Assembly: GCA_964371355.1 (NCBI GenBank) | Contig: CAYJMG010000021.1 | Location: 7,287 to 71,286 of the forward strand | Direction of reading: 5' to 3' | DNA length: 64,000 nt | DNA from: JACRBR01 sp964371355 | Lineage (GTDB): Bacteria; Chloroflexota; Dehalococcoidia; DSTF01; JACRBR01 | Translations under genes and position numbers: made by a program | The notes under the pieces: generated by a model | Told to the model about the DNA's origin: nothing | The model's database searches: none | Seen by the model: only the letters and a program-made list of their open reading frames with translations | Shown: positions 25,396 to 33,383 of the stretch, piece by piece | How positions within the stretch are numbered: the first letter of the stretch is position 1 | Layout: every line of letters begins with the position of its first letter

Positions 25396-25430
25396 CGCTT
25401 GGGGTTGACGCTCGCGCGGCCGCACCAGCG

Positions 25431-26837
25431 CTAGCCTTCGAGGCTGCTGACCCAGAGCAGCATCGCGGCGATGGCGCGGTATGGTCGCCAGGCTTCGGCC
25501 AGTATCTCGAGGTCCTGCTGACGTAAGGGGCTGCTCGCGCCAGTCAGCCGGGCCGCGGCACGACGCAGACCAAGATCGCCCGCGGGGAATGCGTCCTGCT
25601 GTCCCGCCGCGACGAGTGCGATCATTTGCGCCGTCCAGGGCCCGACGCCCGGCACCGCCCGCAACGTGCCTTCGATTTCATCAAGCGGCGTGGCCGCGTC
25701 GATCCGAAGCTGCCCATCGGCGCCGGCACGCGCGAAGGCACGGATGCTCTCCGCGCGAGCGCCGGGCAGCCCGATGTCGCGAAGGCGTTGCATACTCGCG
25801 CCGGCGATGCGCTCGGGAGAAGGGAACGTGTGCGTGAGTCGCATCGAGCCCAGACCTGCCACCGGCTCGCCGAACGCCGCCACGAGGCGTCCCGCCAGCG
25901 TCGTGGCGCCCGCGACGGACACCTGCTGGCCCAGCATGATGCGCACCGAGGTCTCGAACGGATCCCAGGCGCCCGGCGTCCTTAACCCCGCATACCTGCG
26001 CACAAGGGGCCGCAGCAGGCGATCCCGCGCGAGGGGTGTCGCGGCGGCGGGTGTGCGGTCCAGACCAAAGAGGCGTCGGCAACGCTCGACCTCGTCCAGC
26101 AACGACACCAGGGCCGGCAGATGGGCCACCACCACGAGGTGCGCGCCATCGCCCGCGTCCGAAACCTCGATCACGCCCGGGTTGCCGGCCGTTGATATCG
26201 TGCGCCGGTACACACCGTCCGCGATCGCCTCGACGCCGGGGATCGCGCGCGGTGCCCTGTGGGACAGCAGCGCGGGGAAGGCCAGGGGGCCGGCGTATGG
26301 GACCCGCAACGGGAGGCCGCCGTCAACGACGAGCCGGTCGGCGTCCCTTCGCTTCGCTCGCAGCTCGACGGGTGTGAAGCGGAAGAACGATGACATCACG
26401 CGGTTCATCTGGCGGACGCTGGCGAAACCGGAAGCGTACGCCACGTCGACGATCCGCAGGTCGGTTTCGTCCAGTAGTCTCCGGGCGAAGTGCGCGCGGC
26501 GCGACCGGGCGACGAACGATGGAGTCGCGCCGATGCGCTCGTGGAAGATGCGGCGAAGATGCCGGCCCGTCAGACCGAGGCGTTGCGCGAGCGCGTCCTC
26601 CGAGCCGGCGTCGAGCACACCTTGCGCGATGAGCGAGAGCCCGCGCCCCACCACGCCGTCGCCATCGGTGAGTGGCGGGAGGCGGTCGGGGCGGCAGCGC
26701 AGGCAAGGCCGGTAGCCGGCCGCCTCCGCCGCCACGCCCGAGGCGAACGGCTGACAGTTGCGCTCAAGAGGCCGGGCCGTGCACTCGGCGCGGCAGTAGA
26801 TGCCGGTGGTGCGGACCGCGTTTACGGCGAAGCTCAT
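25431..26837 (-). CDS. Ada-AlkA fusion: methylphosphotriester sensor/regulator with 3-methyladenine DNA glycosylase
   Basis: 468 residues. The N-terminal Ada zinc domain keeps its four cysteines (C15 and C19 in TGIYCRAEC, C45 and C48 in YRPCLRCRPD); one accepts a methyl group from DNA phosphotriesters. An AraC-type helix-turn-helix follows (about 80-165, FHERIGATPSFVARSRR and VAYASGFASVRQMNRV). From about 185 the AlkA glycosylase domain ends with the HhH-GPD motif VPGVGPWTAQMIALVA and the catalytic Asp in FPAGDLGLRRA. The start at 26837 gives a short zinc domain lacking the usual 15-20 leading residues. The second Ada half is supplied by the separate Ogt gene nearby. Confidence 0.93.
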   Translation of the reverse strand: MSFAVNAVRTTGIYCRAECTARPLERNCQPFASGVAAEAAGYRPCLRCRPDRLPPLTDGDGVVGRGLSLIAQGVLDAGSEDALAQRLGLTGRHLRRIFHERIGATPSFVARSRRAHFARRLLDETDLRIVDVAYASGFASVRQMNRVMSSFFRFTPVELRAKRRDADRLVVDGGLPLRVPYAGPLAFPALLSHRAPRAIPGVEAIADGVYRRTISTAGNPGVIEVSDAGDGAHLVVVAHLPALVSLLDEVERCRRLFGLDRTPAAATPLARDRLLRPLVRRYAGLRTPGAWDPFETSVRIMLGQQVSVAGATTLAGRLVAAFGEPVAGLGSMRLTHTFPSPERIAGASMQRLRDIGLPGARAESIRAFARAGADGQLRIDAATPLDEIEGTLRAVPGVGPWTAQMIALVAAGQQDAFPAGDLGLRRAAARLTGASSPLRQQDLEILAEAWRPYRAIAAMLLWVSSLEG

Positions 26838-26880
26838 GGGTGTATCTTCGCTCGTGTGGGGTCGCGGTTCCAGACATATT

Positions 26881-26903
26881 CGGACATCCGGCCAACGTGT
26901 CCG
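26881..26903. promoter_or_regulatory. Possible operator between Ada-AlkA and the SRPBCC/Ogt genes
   Basis: CGGACA (26881-26886) and TGTCCG (26898-26903) form an interrupted inverted repeat in the 175-base divergent gap between the ada-alkA gene and the SRPBCC-ogt pair. Methylated Ada proteins activate their own regulons by binding such promoter-proximal sites, so this is a candidate Ada-box. The evidence is position and symmetry only. Confidence 0.4.
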
Positions 26904-27012
26904 GATTCGTCCAGCCGGAGGCCGCCCGCGATGCAATGATGGACACCGATGGCCGCCACGCAGGGTGCGCGACCACAGGGCACAAAACCGCCTCGGGAAA
27001 CAGGAGGAACAC

Positions 27013-27432
27013 ATGGCGACGATCCGCAAAGAAGTCATTATCGACGCGCCGCCCGACCAGGTGTGGGACGCGATGCGCGACTACGGCGCCGTGCACCAGC
27101 GCGTTGTCCCGGGGTTCGTGGTGGATGCGCAAATCGACGGCCAGGACCGCGTCGTCACGTTCGGCAACGGCATGGTCGCGCGCGAGACACTCATCACGCT
27201 CGACGACCATACCCGTCGCCTGGCGTACAGCGCGTCGGGCGGCCGGCTCACCCATCACAACGCCTCGAATCAAATCTTCGACGATGGTCACGGTCGGGCG
27301 CGTTTCGTGTGGATCGCGGACGTGCTGCCCGACGAGGTGGCCGCTGTCATCGACGGCATGATGGAGGAGGGCGCGCGCGTGGCGAAGCAAACGCTCGAGT
27401 GTGCGGTCGCCGCGGCGGTGGCAGGGTCATGA
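27013..27432 (+). CDS. SRPBCC (START-like) family protein
   Basis: 139 residues, one helix-grip domain: strand IRKEVIIDAPPDQVWDAMRDYGA, central sheet DRVVTFGNGMVARETLITLD and a long C-terminal helix VIDGMMEEGARVAKQTLECAV. These proteins bind a hydrophobic ligand in a deep cavity; some act as cyclases or lipid carriers. AGGAGG precedes the ATG. Its stop overlaps the ogt start by ATGA, so it is co-translated with a DNA repair enzyme, which is unexpected for this family. Confidence 0.88.
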   Translation: MATIRKEVIIDAPPDQVWDAMRDYGAVHQRVVPGFVVDAQIDGQDRVVTFGNGMVARETLITLDDHTRRLAYSASGGRLTHHNASNQIFDDGHGRARFVWIADVLPDEVAAVIDGMMEEGARVAKQTLECAVAAAVAGS

Positions 27433-27968
27433 GCGCGGCCATTGGCGTGGGCGCGCCGTCGGACCTGGTTGTGTCCCGCGTGGTCACGCCGATCGGCGAA
27501 GCGGTGGTCGCTGTCGACGATGGCGGCATCCTGCGCGCCTTCGACTTTACCGAGCACGAGGGGCGGATGCGTAAGCGGCTGCAGGCGCACTACGGCGGGG
27601 CCTTGGCGGCGCGCGATGGCCGCGTGCCCGCAGTGCTTGGTGACCGGATCGATGCCTACTTCAGCGGCGACCTCGCCCAGCTCGACGCCATCGAGTGCGC
27701 GACCGGTGGGACGGACTTCCAGCGCCGCGTGTGGGCCGCGCTTCGCGAAATCCCGGTCGGGCAGACCACCAGCTACGGCGCACTCGCGGCGCGCATCGGG
27801 TCACCCCGGGCCGTCCGGGCGGTCGGGCTCGCAAACGGCGCCAACCCGATCGGCGTGGTAGTGCCGTGCCACCGCGTGATCGGCGCCAACGGTCATCTCA
27901 CCGGGTACGGTGGCGGCCTCGACCGCAAGCGCTGGCTGCTGCGGCACGAGGGCGTGCTACTCGACTGA
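27429..27968 (+). CDS. ogt: Methylated-DNA--protein-cysteine methyltransferase
   Basis: 179 residues. The active-site motif is VVPCHRVIGANG with the methyl-accepting Cys in PCHR. The helix-turn-helix part is TDFQRRVWAALREIPVGQTTSYGALAARIGSPRAVRAVGLANG, and the end GYGGGLDRKRWLLRHEG is typical. It removes O6-methylguanine adducts by suicide transfer of the methyl group. The ATG overlaps the stop of the SRPBCC gene. Together with the divergent ada-alkA gene it provides a full alkylation-repair set. Confidence 0.96.
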   Translation: MSAAIGVGAPSDLVVSRVVTPIGEAVVAVDDGGILRAFDFTEHEGRMRKRLQAHYGGALAARDGRVPAVLGDRIDAYFSGDLAQLDAIECATGGTDFQRRVWAALREIPVGQTTSYGALAARIGSPRAVRAVGLANGANPIGVVVPCHRVIGANGHLTGYGGGLDRKRWLLRHEGVLLD

Positions 27969-28030
27969 GGCGCCCCCGGGCGGGTTCCGCGTGCGTTGCG
28001 CATCATCACACGGAGTTACCCTGCCGTCGC

Positions 28031-28990
28031 ATGGACGTGCGCTTCGCCGACCCCTGGCTCCTCGCGCTGCTGGCGGTACTGCCGTTCCTCGCCGGCGGGG
28101 CGCTGCTGTTCCGCCGCGAACGGCCTGTGGTCACCATCGGCGCCATCGCGCCGGCGGACGCGGCGCCCCCCACCTGGCGTGTGCGGCTGGAGCCGTGGCT
28201 GCTGGCCGTGCGGCTGCTCGCGGTAGCGGCGCTGATCGTCGCTTTGGCGCGCCCACAGCGCAGCGAGGCAGCGACGGAAACGCAGGGCGAAGGCATCGAC
28301 ATCGTCCTCGCGTACGACGTCTCATCCAGCATGACCGAGCTGTTCGCCGCCGGTGAAACGAAGCAGGCGGCCGCCCGGGAGGTTCTGACCAGCTTCGTCG
28401 AAGGTCGCATGAACGACCAGGTCGGACTGGTCGCGTTCTCGGGTAACGCGCTGACCCTCAGCCCCATGACGACCGACTACGCCGCGCTCGCCGAAGGGGT
28501 CGTCCTCGCCCCGACGCTGCGCCTGGACAACAACAGCACCGCGATCGGCACAGCCATCGGCGAATCGGTCAACGTCCTGCGAGACTCGGAGAGCAAGAGC
28601 CGAATCGTCATTGTCATGACGGACGGTGAAAGCAACGCCGGCACCATCACCCCACTGGAGGCGGCGCGCCTCGCGCAGCGCCTCGGCATCCGCGTCTACA
28701 CGATCGGCGTTGTGTCGCGGGGGCTCGGCCGGGCGACGTCCACACTGAATATCGACGAGACCGCACTCCGGGAGATCGCCAGCGTCACCGGCGCGACATA
28801 TAACCGCGCGGAGGATCCCGCCGCGCTCGCGCGGATCTACGACGAGATCGACCGGCTCGAGAAGTCTCGGTTCGAAGCGGTCGTTGCGACGCACTACTTC
28901 GAGCTGGCCCCGTGGCTGCTGGCCATCGCCGTTCTGGGCCTCGCCTCCGAGCTGTTGCTGCGCACCACCCTGTTCCGGAGGCTGGCATGA
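28031..28990 (+). CDS. VWA-domain membrane protein, BatA-like
   Basis: 319 residues. Two N-terminal transmembrane segments (WLLALLAVLPFLAGGALLF and WLLAVRLLAVAALIVALA) precede a von Willebrand factor A domain with the MIDAS motif DVSSS (in VLAYDVSSSMTELF), the threonine region around SPMTTDYAALAEGV, and VIVMTDGESNAG. A third TM segment closes the protein (LAPWLLAIAVLGLASELLL). This is the BatA layout of aerotolerance loci, which often work with MoxR ATPases; no moxR is in view. It overlaps the next gene by four bases. Confidence 0.9.
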   Translation: MDVRFADPWLLALLAVLPFLAGGALLFRRERPVVTIGAIAPADAAPPTWRVRLEPWLLAVRLLAVAALIVALARPQRSEAATETQGEGIDIVLAYDVSSSMTELFAAGETKQAAAREVLTSFVEGRMNDQVGLVAFSGNALTLSPMTTDYAALAEGVVLAPTLRLDNNSTAIGTAIGESVNVLRDSESKSRIVIVMTDGESNAGTITPLEAARLAQRLGIRVYTIGVVSRGLGRATSTLNIDETALREIASVTGATYNRAEDPAALARIYDEIDRLEKSRFEAVVATHYFELAPWLLAIAVLGLASELLLRTTLFRRLA

Positions 28991-30897
28991 CCTTCGGCCT
29001 GCCGTGGCTCCTGCTGCTCTTGGCCGCCGTGCCGCTCGCCGCGGTTGCGGTCGCTCGCTGGCTGACGTGGCGCCGTCGCGCGCGCGGCAGGTTCGGCGGC
29101 ATCGGCGCAGAAGGTCCGGGTGCCCGCATGGCGCTGCTGCTCTCCCCCTCACTGCTGCTCGCCGCGCTGGTACTCGCCGCGATGGCGGCGGCGCGCCCGC
29201 AGTTCGGCCGCGATGAATCACAGGTAGAGGAGCGCGGCATCGACCTCGCGATCGTCCTCGATGTCTCTACATCCATGCTCTCGGACGACGCGGATCCCTC
29301 GCGCCTCGCACGCGCGCAGGCGGAGATCGACGCGCTGCTGGGCGACCTGCGGGGCGACCGCGTGGGGTTGGTCGTGTTCGCGCGCCAGCCGCTGTTGCGC
29401 TCGCCGCTCACCACCGACCTGGCGGCGCTGCGCGGCCTCGTTCAGGGTGTCGACAACGAGCGCGGCCTCCTCGAACCCGGCTCCGACCTCGGCGCTGCGA
29501 TGGGCGCGGCCGCGAAGCTGCTGGCCGGTGGCGAAGCGAAGTCGAAGGTGATGCTCGTGATCTCCGATGGCGAGGATCACGGTGACGGCGTGGTCGCTGC
29601 CGTGGCCTCCGCCCGGTCGCAGGGCATCCGCATCTATACCGCCGGTGTTGGCTCCCGCGAAGGCGCCGCCGTCGTGGACCCGGACCCCATGACCGGCGTG
29701 CTGGTCCCCCGCGTCGATGGCGAGGGCCGTCCCATCCTCACCCTGCTCGACGAGGACGCGCTGATGCTCATCGCCCGCAGCGGCGCCGGCGAGTACGTCG
29801 CGCTCGATGGCGACGGTCATGCGCTGGCCGCCCTCTCGTCCACCTTCGACGCCCTCGCTGACACGCTGTTCGGCGAGCGGGACACGACGCGCCCGGTCGA
29901 GCGGTTCCAGTTGTTCGCCGCCATCGCGCTGCTGCTCGCCGAGGCCGAGTTGCTGCTCGGGGCGTTCGGCCGCCGCCGCTCGACGCCGGGCCTGATCGCG
30001 AAACTCGGACTCGTGGCCGGTCCGGCCGTCTTCCTCGCCGCACTGTGCGGGACGTCGGCGGCCGATATCAACAACGACGCCAACGATGCCTACGAGCGGG
30101 GAGACTACGCCGCGGCCCTCGATCTGTACCGCACGGCGCAGGCCCGCGATGCTCGCCCGGAGCTGCACTACAACGCCGGCAACACTCTCGACCAGCTCGC
30201 CCGCTACGAGGAGGCGATCGACGAGACGCTGCAAGCCTGTGGCACTGCCGCCCTCGGCTGTGCACCCGGCGAATGTGAGTCGCCGTCGCCCTCGGCGACT
30301 GCCACGGGCGCGGCGTCATCGCCTCGCGCGTGTGACCTGTATCGCTGCGATCCCGCGGCCGAGTTGAGACCGGACGGACGGATCCGCTGCGTGCTCGCCA
30401 ACAACCTCAACTACGCGCTGGGCAACCACTACGCGGCCGCGGCCCGGCTGCGTGACGCGCTCGACGCCTACCGGCGCGCGCTGCTCGCCGATGCCACCGA
30501 CGGCGACGCGCGTCACAACCTCGAGGTGGTCACCCGCCGCCTGACGCCGTCGCCAACCATGACGCCCACGCCAGCTCCCGGCACGCCAATCGTGACCACG
30601 ACGCCCGGCGAGACGGGCGCGGCCGGAGGCCCAGGCGAGGAGGGCGGGACTTCGACGCCCGCCAACGGCGATGCCCTGCAGCCCGCCACTCCCGACCCCG
30701 ATGCAGACCCGGCCGACCCCCGGGACCTGACGCGAGAGGAACTCCAGCGCGCCCTGGAGGAGGCGCTCGCCGGCCAGGACCGCGAGTACACGGAGGAGGA
30801 GGCGCTGCGCATCCTCGACCTGCTCAACGAGGAGAACCGCCGCAGCATCGAGGACACCACCTCCGATGTCACACGGCCCGGCCCGCCCGACTACTGA
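28987..30897 (+). CDS. BatB-like VWA protein fused to TPR domain (BatB-BatC fusion)
   Basis: 636 residues. TM segments at about 3-24 and 48-68, then a VWA domain with MIDAS DVSTS (VLDVSTSMLSDDADPS) and VMLVISDGEDHGDG. TM segments at about 305-325 and 340-360 precede a periplasmic-side TPR region (NNDANDAYERGDYAAALDLYRTAQARD and YHYNAGNTLDQLARYEEA-like repeats, then YRRALLADATDGDARHNLEVV). A Thr/Pro/Gly-rich linker and an acidic helical tail end the protein. BatB and BatC are usually separate genes. A Cys/Ser-rich insertion between TPR repeats (about 420-460) contains palindromic DNA. Confidence 0.88.
   Translation: MTFGLPWLLLLLAAVPLAAVAVARWLTWRRRARGRFGGIGAEGPGARMALLLSPSLLLAALVLAAMAAARPQFGRDESQVEERGIDLAIVLDVSTSMLSDDADPSRLARAQAEIDALLGDLRGDRVGLVVFARQPLLRSPLTTDLAALRGLVQGVDNERGLLEPGSDLGAAMGAAAKLLAGGEAKSKVMLVISDGEDHGDGVVAAVASARSQGIRIYTAGVGSREGAAVVDPDPMTGVLVPRVDGEGRPILTLLDEDALMLIARSGAGEYVALDGDGHALAALSSTFDALADTLFGERDTTRPVERFQLFAAIALLLAEAELLLGAFGRRRSTPGLIAKLGLVAGPAVFLAALCGTSAADINNDANDAYERGDYAAALDLYRTAQARDARPELHYNAGNTLDQLARYEEAIDETLQACGTAALGCAPGECESPSPSATATGAASSPRACDLYRCDPAAELRPDGRIRCVLANNLNYALGNHYAAAARLRDALDAYRRALLADATDGDARHNLEVVTRRLTPSPTMTPTPAPGTPIVTTTPGETGAAGGPGEEGGTSTPANGDALQPATPDPDADPADPRDLTREELQRALEEALAGQDREYTEEEALRILDLLNEENRRSIEDTTSDVTRPGPPDY
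30278..30300. repeat. In-frame palindrome inside the BatB-TPR gene
   Basis: AGTCGCCG (30278-30285) pairs perfectly with CGGCGACT (30293-30300). A related imperfect palindrome with core CCGCCCTCGG lies 30 bases upstream (about 30247-30262). Both fall in the Ser/Pro/Ala-rich insertion between TPR repeats. The second core matches the palindromes inside the crotonase gene at 32044. Confidence 0.6.
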
Positions 30898-30990
30898 CCT
30901 CGCGTACCGACGTGGTTCGTATCGCCCCGCGGGCGTACGATTCGCCCACGGGCGTCCCGCCGGCCGCCCGCGTGTTGACAGGAGTGCCCG

Positions 30991-31749
30991 ATGCCGCAGG
31001 TCAAGGTCGCCACGCTCAACCTCTTCAACCGCATGGGCCAGTGGGGACATCGTGCACCGCTGGTCATCGACCAGCTCGAGGGGCTCCTCCCGGACGTGAT
31101 CGGCCTGCAGGAGGTCGACATGGTGTTGGATCAGGGGATGTGGATCAGCAAGCAGATCAACACCCGCCTGCCCGGCCGGGCCCACTACCGCATCAAGCAC
31201 GCCGTGAACCCGGGACAGCGCGCCTCGTTCCACGGCATCGCCACGATGTCACGCGTGGGGTTCGAGGAGCACGAGATCCTCGACCTGATGACGCACGAAC
31301 GGAACGCACAGCGCTTCGTGTTCCGCTGCGGCGACCGGCCGTTCTTCCTCATCAACACGCACCTGCACTGGCCGCCGGAGGCGACGCAGGACCGCGTCGA
31401 CCAGCTCGAGTACCTGCTGGCGTGGCATGCACGGGACGCGCGCGGTTATCCGCTCGTCATCCTCGGCGACTTCAACGCCTACGCCGACCCCCCGGAGCCC
31501 GCGACCCTGCTCATGAAGTCGCGGTTCCGCAGCGCGCTCGAAGCCGCGAACGGCAGCGAGCCCGAAAAGACGTGGACAACGCCCGTGAACACGTATGACA
31601 CGTCGCCGCACGGGACGTTGGATTACATCTTCCTCTCACCGGAGTGGCGCGTCGTCGAGGCGGGGCTCGCCTTCGACAAGCCCGACCCGCATGACCCCAA
31701 CAACTACCCCTCGGACCACCTGGGCCTGTACGCGGTACTGGAGTTGTGA
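30991..31749 (+). CDS. Endonuclease/exonuclease/phosphatase family protein
   Basis: 252 residues. EEP-fold motifs: ATLNLFNRMGQW (Asn metal site), VIGLQEVDM (catalytic Glu), FFLINTHLHWPPEA (His), ILGDFNAYADPPE (Asp and Asn) and the closing YPSDHLGLYAVLEL (Asp-His). The family includes exonuclease III, DNase I and inositol-phosphate phosphatases; the closest function is not predictable here. It has an AGGAG ribosome-binding site six bases before the ATG. A heptamer tract follows its stop codon directly. Confidence 0.93.
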   Translation: MPQVKVATLNLFNRMGQWGHRAPLVIDQLEGLLPDVIGLQEVDMVLDQGMWISKQINTRLPGRAHYRIKHAVNPGQRASFHGIATMSRVGFEEHEILDLMTHERNAQRFVFRCGDRPFFLINTHLHWPPEATQDRVDQLEYLLAWHARDARGYPLVILGDFNAYADPPEPATLLMKSRFRSALEAANGSEPEKTWTTPVNTYDTSPHGTLDYIFLSPEWRVVEAGLAFDKPDPHDPNNYPSDHLGLYAVLEL

Positions 31750-31791
31750 CGGAGGACCGAGGATCTAGAACCAAGAACCTAACCCATGACC
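31750..31791. repeat. Heptamer tract directly after a stop codon
   Basis: Six degenerate 7-base units (for example CGGAGGA, CCGAGGA, CCAAGAA, CCTAACC) begin on the base after the TGA of the exonuclease/phosphatase gene and fill most of the gap to the crotonase gene. Confidence 0.6.
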
Positions 31792-31808
31792 GACGACTGG
31801 GGCTGACC

Positions 31809-32672
31809 ATGGACTTCAAAGAGATCACGTACGACAAGAGCGACGGCGTCGCGACGATCACGTTGAACCGCCCCGAACGCATGAACGCCTTCACGGACGT
31901 CATGCTGCGAGAGTGGGCGCAGGCGCTCGAAGACGCGCGGCTCGACGGCGACGTGCGCGCCGTGATCGTGACCGGCGCGGGCCGCGGTTTCTGCGCAGGC
32001 GCCGACCTGCGCGGCGGCACCGTGCTGGGACAGGGTGCTGGATCACAGCCGCCCTCGGCTGTGGGTAATGCGGCGCAGCCGCCCTCGGCTGTGAGCAGTG
32101 GCCCACCCTCCGCCGCAGACCGCCGCAACTGGCTGCGCGACGGCGTACACTACGTCCCCCGCGCCGTTCAGCTCCTCGACAAGCCGTACATCGCCGCCGT
32201 GAACGGGGCCGCGGTGGGCGCAGGCATGGACATGGCGTCGATGGCGGACATGCGCATCGTGTCCGAGCACGCGAAGTTCGCCATGTCGTACGTGAAGGTG
32301 GGCCTGGTCCCGGGCGATGGCGGCTGCTACCTGCTGCCCCGTATCGTCGGCGTCGCGAAGGCCCTGGAACTCATCTGGACCGGCGACTTCGTCGACGCGG
32401 AGGAGGCGGTCCGCATCGGCTACGCGTCGCGCGTCGTCCCCGCTGGCGACCTGATCGACGTTACGCGCGACTTCGCGCTGCGGTTGGCGAAGGGCCCGGC
32501 CGTCGCGATGCAGCTCGCCAAGCGCCTCGTCTACCGCGGACTTACCACGGACTGGCAAGAGGCGTTCGAGCAAGCCGGCACGGCCATGGCGATCGCGCAG
32601 TCGACGGAGGATGCGCGCGAGGGCCCGCGGGCGTTCGTGGAGAACCGCCCGCCGGACTTCAAGGGGCGCTGA
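31809..32672 (+). CDS. Enoyl-CoA hydratase/isomerase with a repeat-derived internal insertion
   Basis: 287 residues, about 20-25 longer than usual crotonases. Core motifs are TLNRPERMNAFTDVM, VTGAGRGFCAGADLRGG (first oxyanion hole), AAVNGAAVGAGMDMASMADMRI (second) and YVKVGLVPGDGGCYLLPRIVG (Gly-Asp in place of the second Glu). Just after the first oxyanion hole, residues about 76-103 form a low-complexity loop in which QPPSAV occurs twice, encoded by 30-bp tandem palindromic DNA. The loop lies where crotonases tolerate length changes, so the enzyme may still fold. Its stop overlaps the start of the Dph6-like gene. Confidence 0.92.
   Translation: MDFKEITYDKSDGVATITLNRPERMNAFTDVMLREWAQALEDARLDGDVRAVIVTGAGRGFCAGADLRGGTVLGQGAGSQPPSAVGNAAQPPSAVSSGPPSAADRRNWLRDGVHYVPRAVQLLDKPYIAAVNGAAVGAGMDMASMADMRIVSEHAKFAMSYVKVGLVPGDGGCYLLPRIVGVAKALELIWTGDFVDAEEAVRIGYASRVVPAGDLIDVTRDFALRLAKGPAVAMQLAKRLVYRGLTTDWQEAFEQAGTAMAIAQSTEDAREGPRAFVENRPPDFKGR
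32044..32103. repeat. Tandem 30-bp palindromic element inside the crotonase gene
   Basis: Two units of 30 bp (32044-32073 and 32074-32103). Each carries a short hairpin of the form CAGCCG-CCCT-CGGCTG (first copy extended to 8 bp, 32044-32051 with 32056-32063). Being 30 bp, each unit adds ten codons and keeps the frame. A matching hairpin in the opposite orientation lies at 52682-52701. Confidence 0.8.
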
Positions 32673-33349
32673 TGCCACGGCCAGGCCGGGCGCTGCTGTC
32701 ATGGTCCAGCGGCAAAGACAGCGCGTGGGCGCTGCACCTGTTGCGGCAACAGGGTGACGTCGAGGTCGTCGGGCTCCTCACGACGACTAACGACGAGTAC
32801 GAGCGCGTGGCCATGCACGGCGTGCGACGCGAGCTGCTGCGGGCTCAAGCGGAGGCGGCCGGGCTGCCGCTGTGGGACGTGCCGCTGCCGAATCCCTGCA
32901 GCAACGAGCAGTATGAGGCGGCCATGTCCGTCGCCATGCGCCGCGCCGTAGATGAGGGCATCGTCGCCATCGCGTTCGGCGACCTGTTCCTCGAAGACAT
33001 TCGCCGCTACCGCGAGGAGAAGCTGGCGCCGACCGGACTCACCCCGCTGTTCCCCGTGTGGGGCATCCCGACGGCCCAGCTCGCGCGCGAGATGCTGGCG
33101 GCGGGCGTGGTCGCGCACATCAGCTGCGTCGACCCACGCCAGATCCCGGGCTCGCTCGCCGGCCGGCGGTGGGACGCATCGCTCATCGCGGAGCTGCCAC
33201 CGGGCGCGGACCCCTGCGGCGAGAACGGCGAGTTCCACACCTTCGTGTCAGCCGGCCCGACGTTCGTGCACCCGATCGACGTGCGCGTCGGGGAGGTCGT
33301 CGAGCGCGACGGCTTCGTCTTCGCGGATATCGTGAGAGCGAGCAGCTGA
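32672..33349 (+). CDS. Dph6-related ATP pyrophosphatase domain protein (DUF71, MJ0570 type)
   Basis: 225 residues. The PP-loop is LLSWSSGKDSAWALHLL at residues 8-24. Family-specific segments follow: AMHGVRRELLRAQAEAAGLPL, IAFGDLFLEDIRRYREEK, GIPTAQLAREML and GENGEFHTFVSAGP near the C-terminus. In eukaryotes and archaea Dph6 amidates diphthine; bacteria lack diphthamide, so the bacterial proteins must adenylate another substrate. The TGATG overlap with the crotonase stop suggests a shared transcript. Substrate unknown. Confidence 0.9.
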   Translation: MPRPGRALLSWSSGKDSAWALHLLRQQGDVEVVGLLTTTNDEYERVAMHGVRRELLRAQAEAAGLPLWDVPLPNPCSNEQYEAAMSVAMRRAVDEGIVAIAFGDLFLEDIRRYREEKLAPTGLTPLFPVWGIPTAQLAREMLAAGVVAHISCVDPRQIPGSLAGRRWDASLIAELPPGADPCGENGEFHTFVSAGPTFVHPIDVRVGEVVERDGFVFADIVRASS

Positions 33350-33383
33350 CGACCCGGCCACGGACTACGAACTACGAACTGCC
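33350..33383. repeat. Heptamer tract filling a convergent gap
   Basis: Nearly five degenerate 7-base units, including ACTACGA twice in tandem, occupy the whole 34-base space between the Dph6-like stop and the stop of the convergent GAF gene. Confidence 0.65.

Noticed and set aside
30974..30979. TTGACA before the exonuclease/phosphatase gene
   Set aside because: It is only 17 bases from the start codon with no -10 element downstream; chance occurrence.
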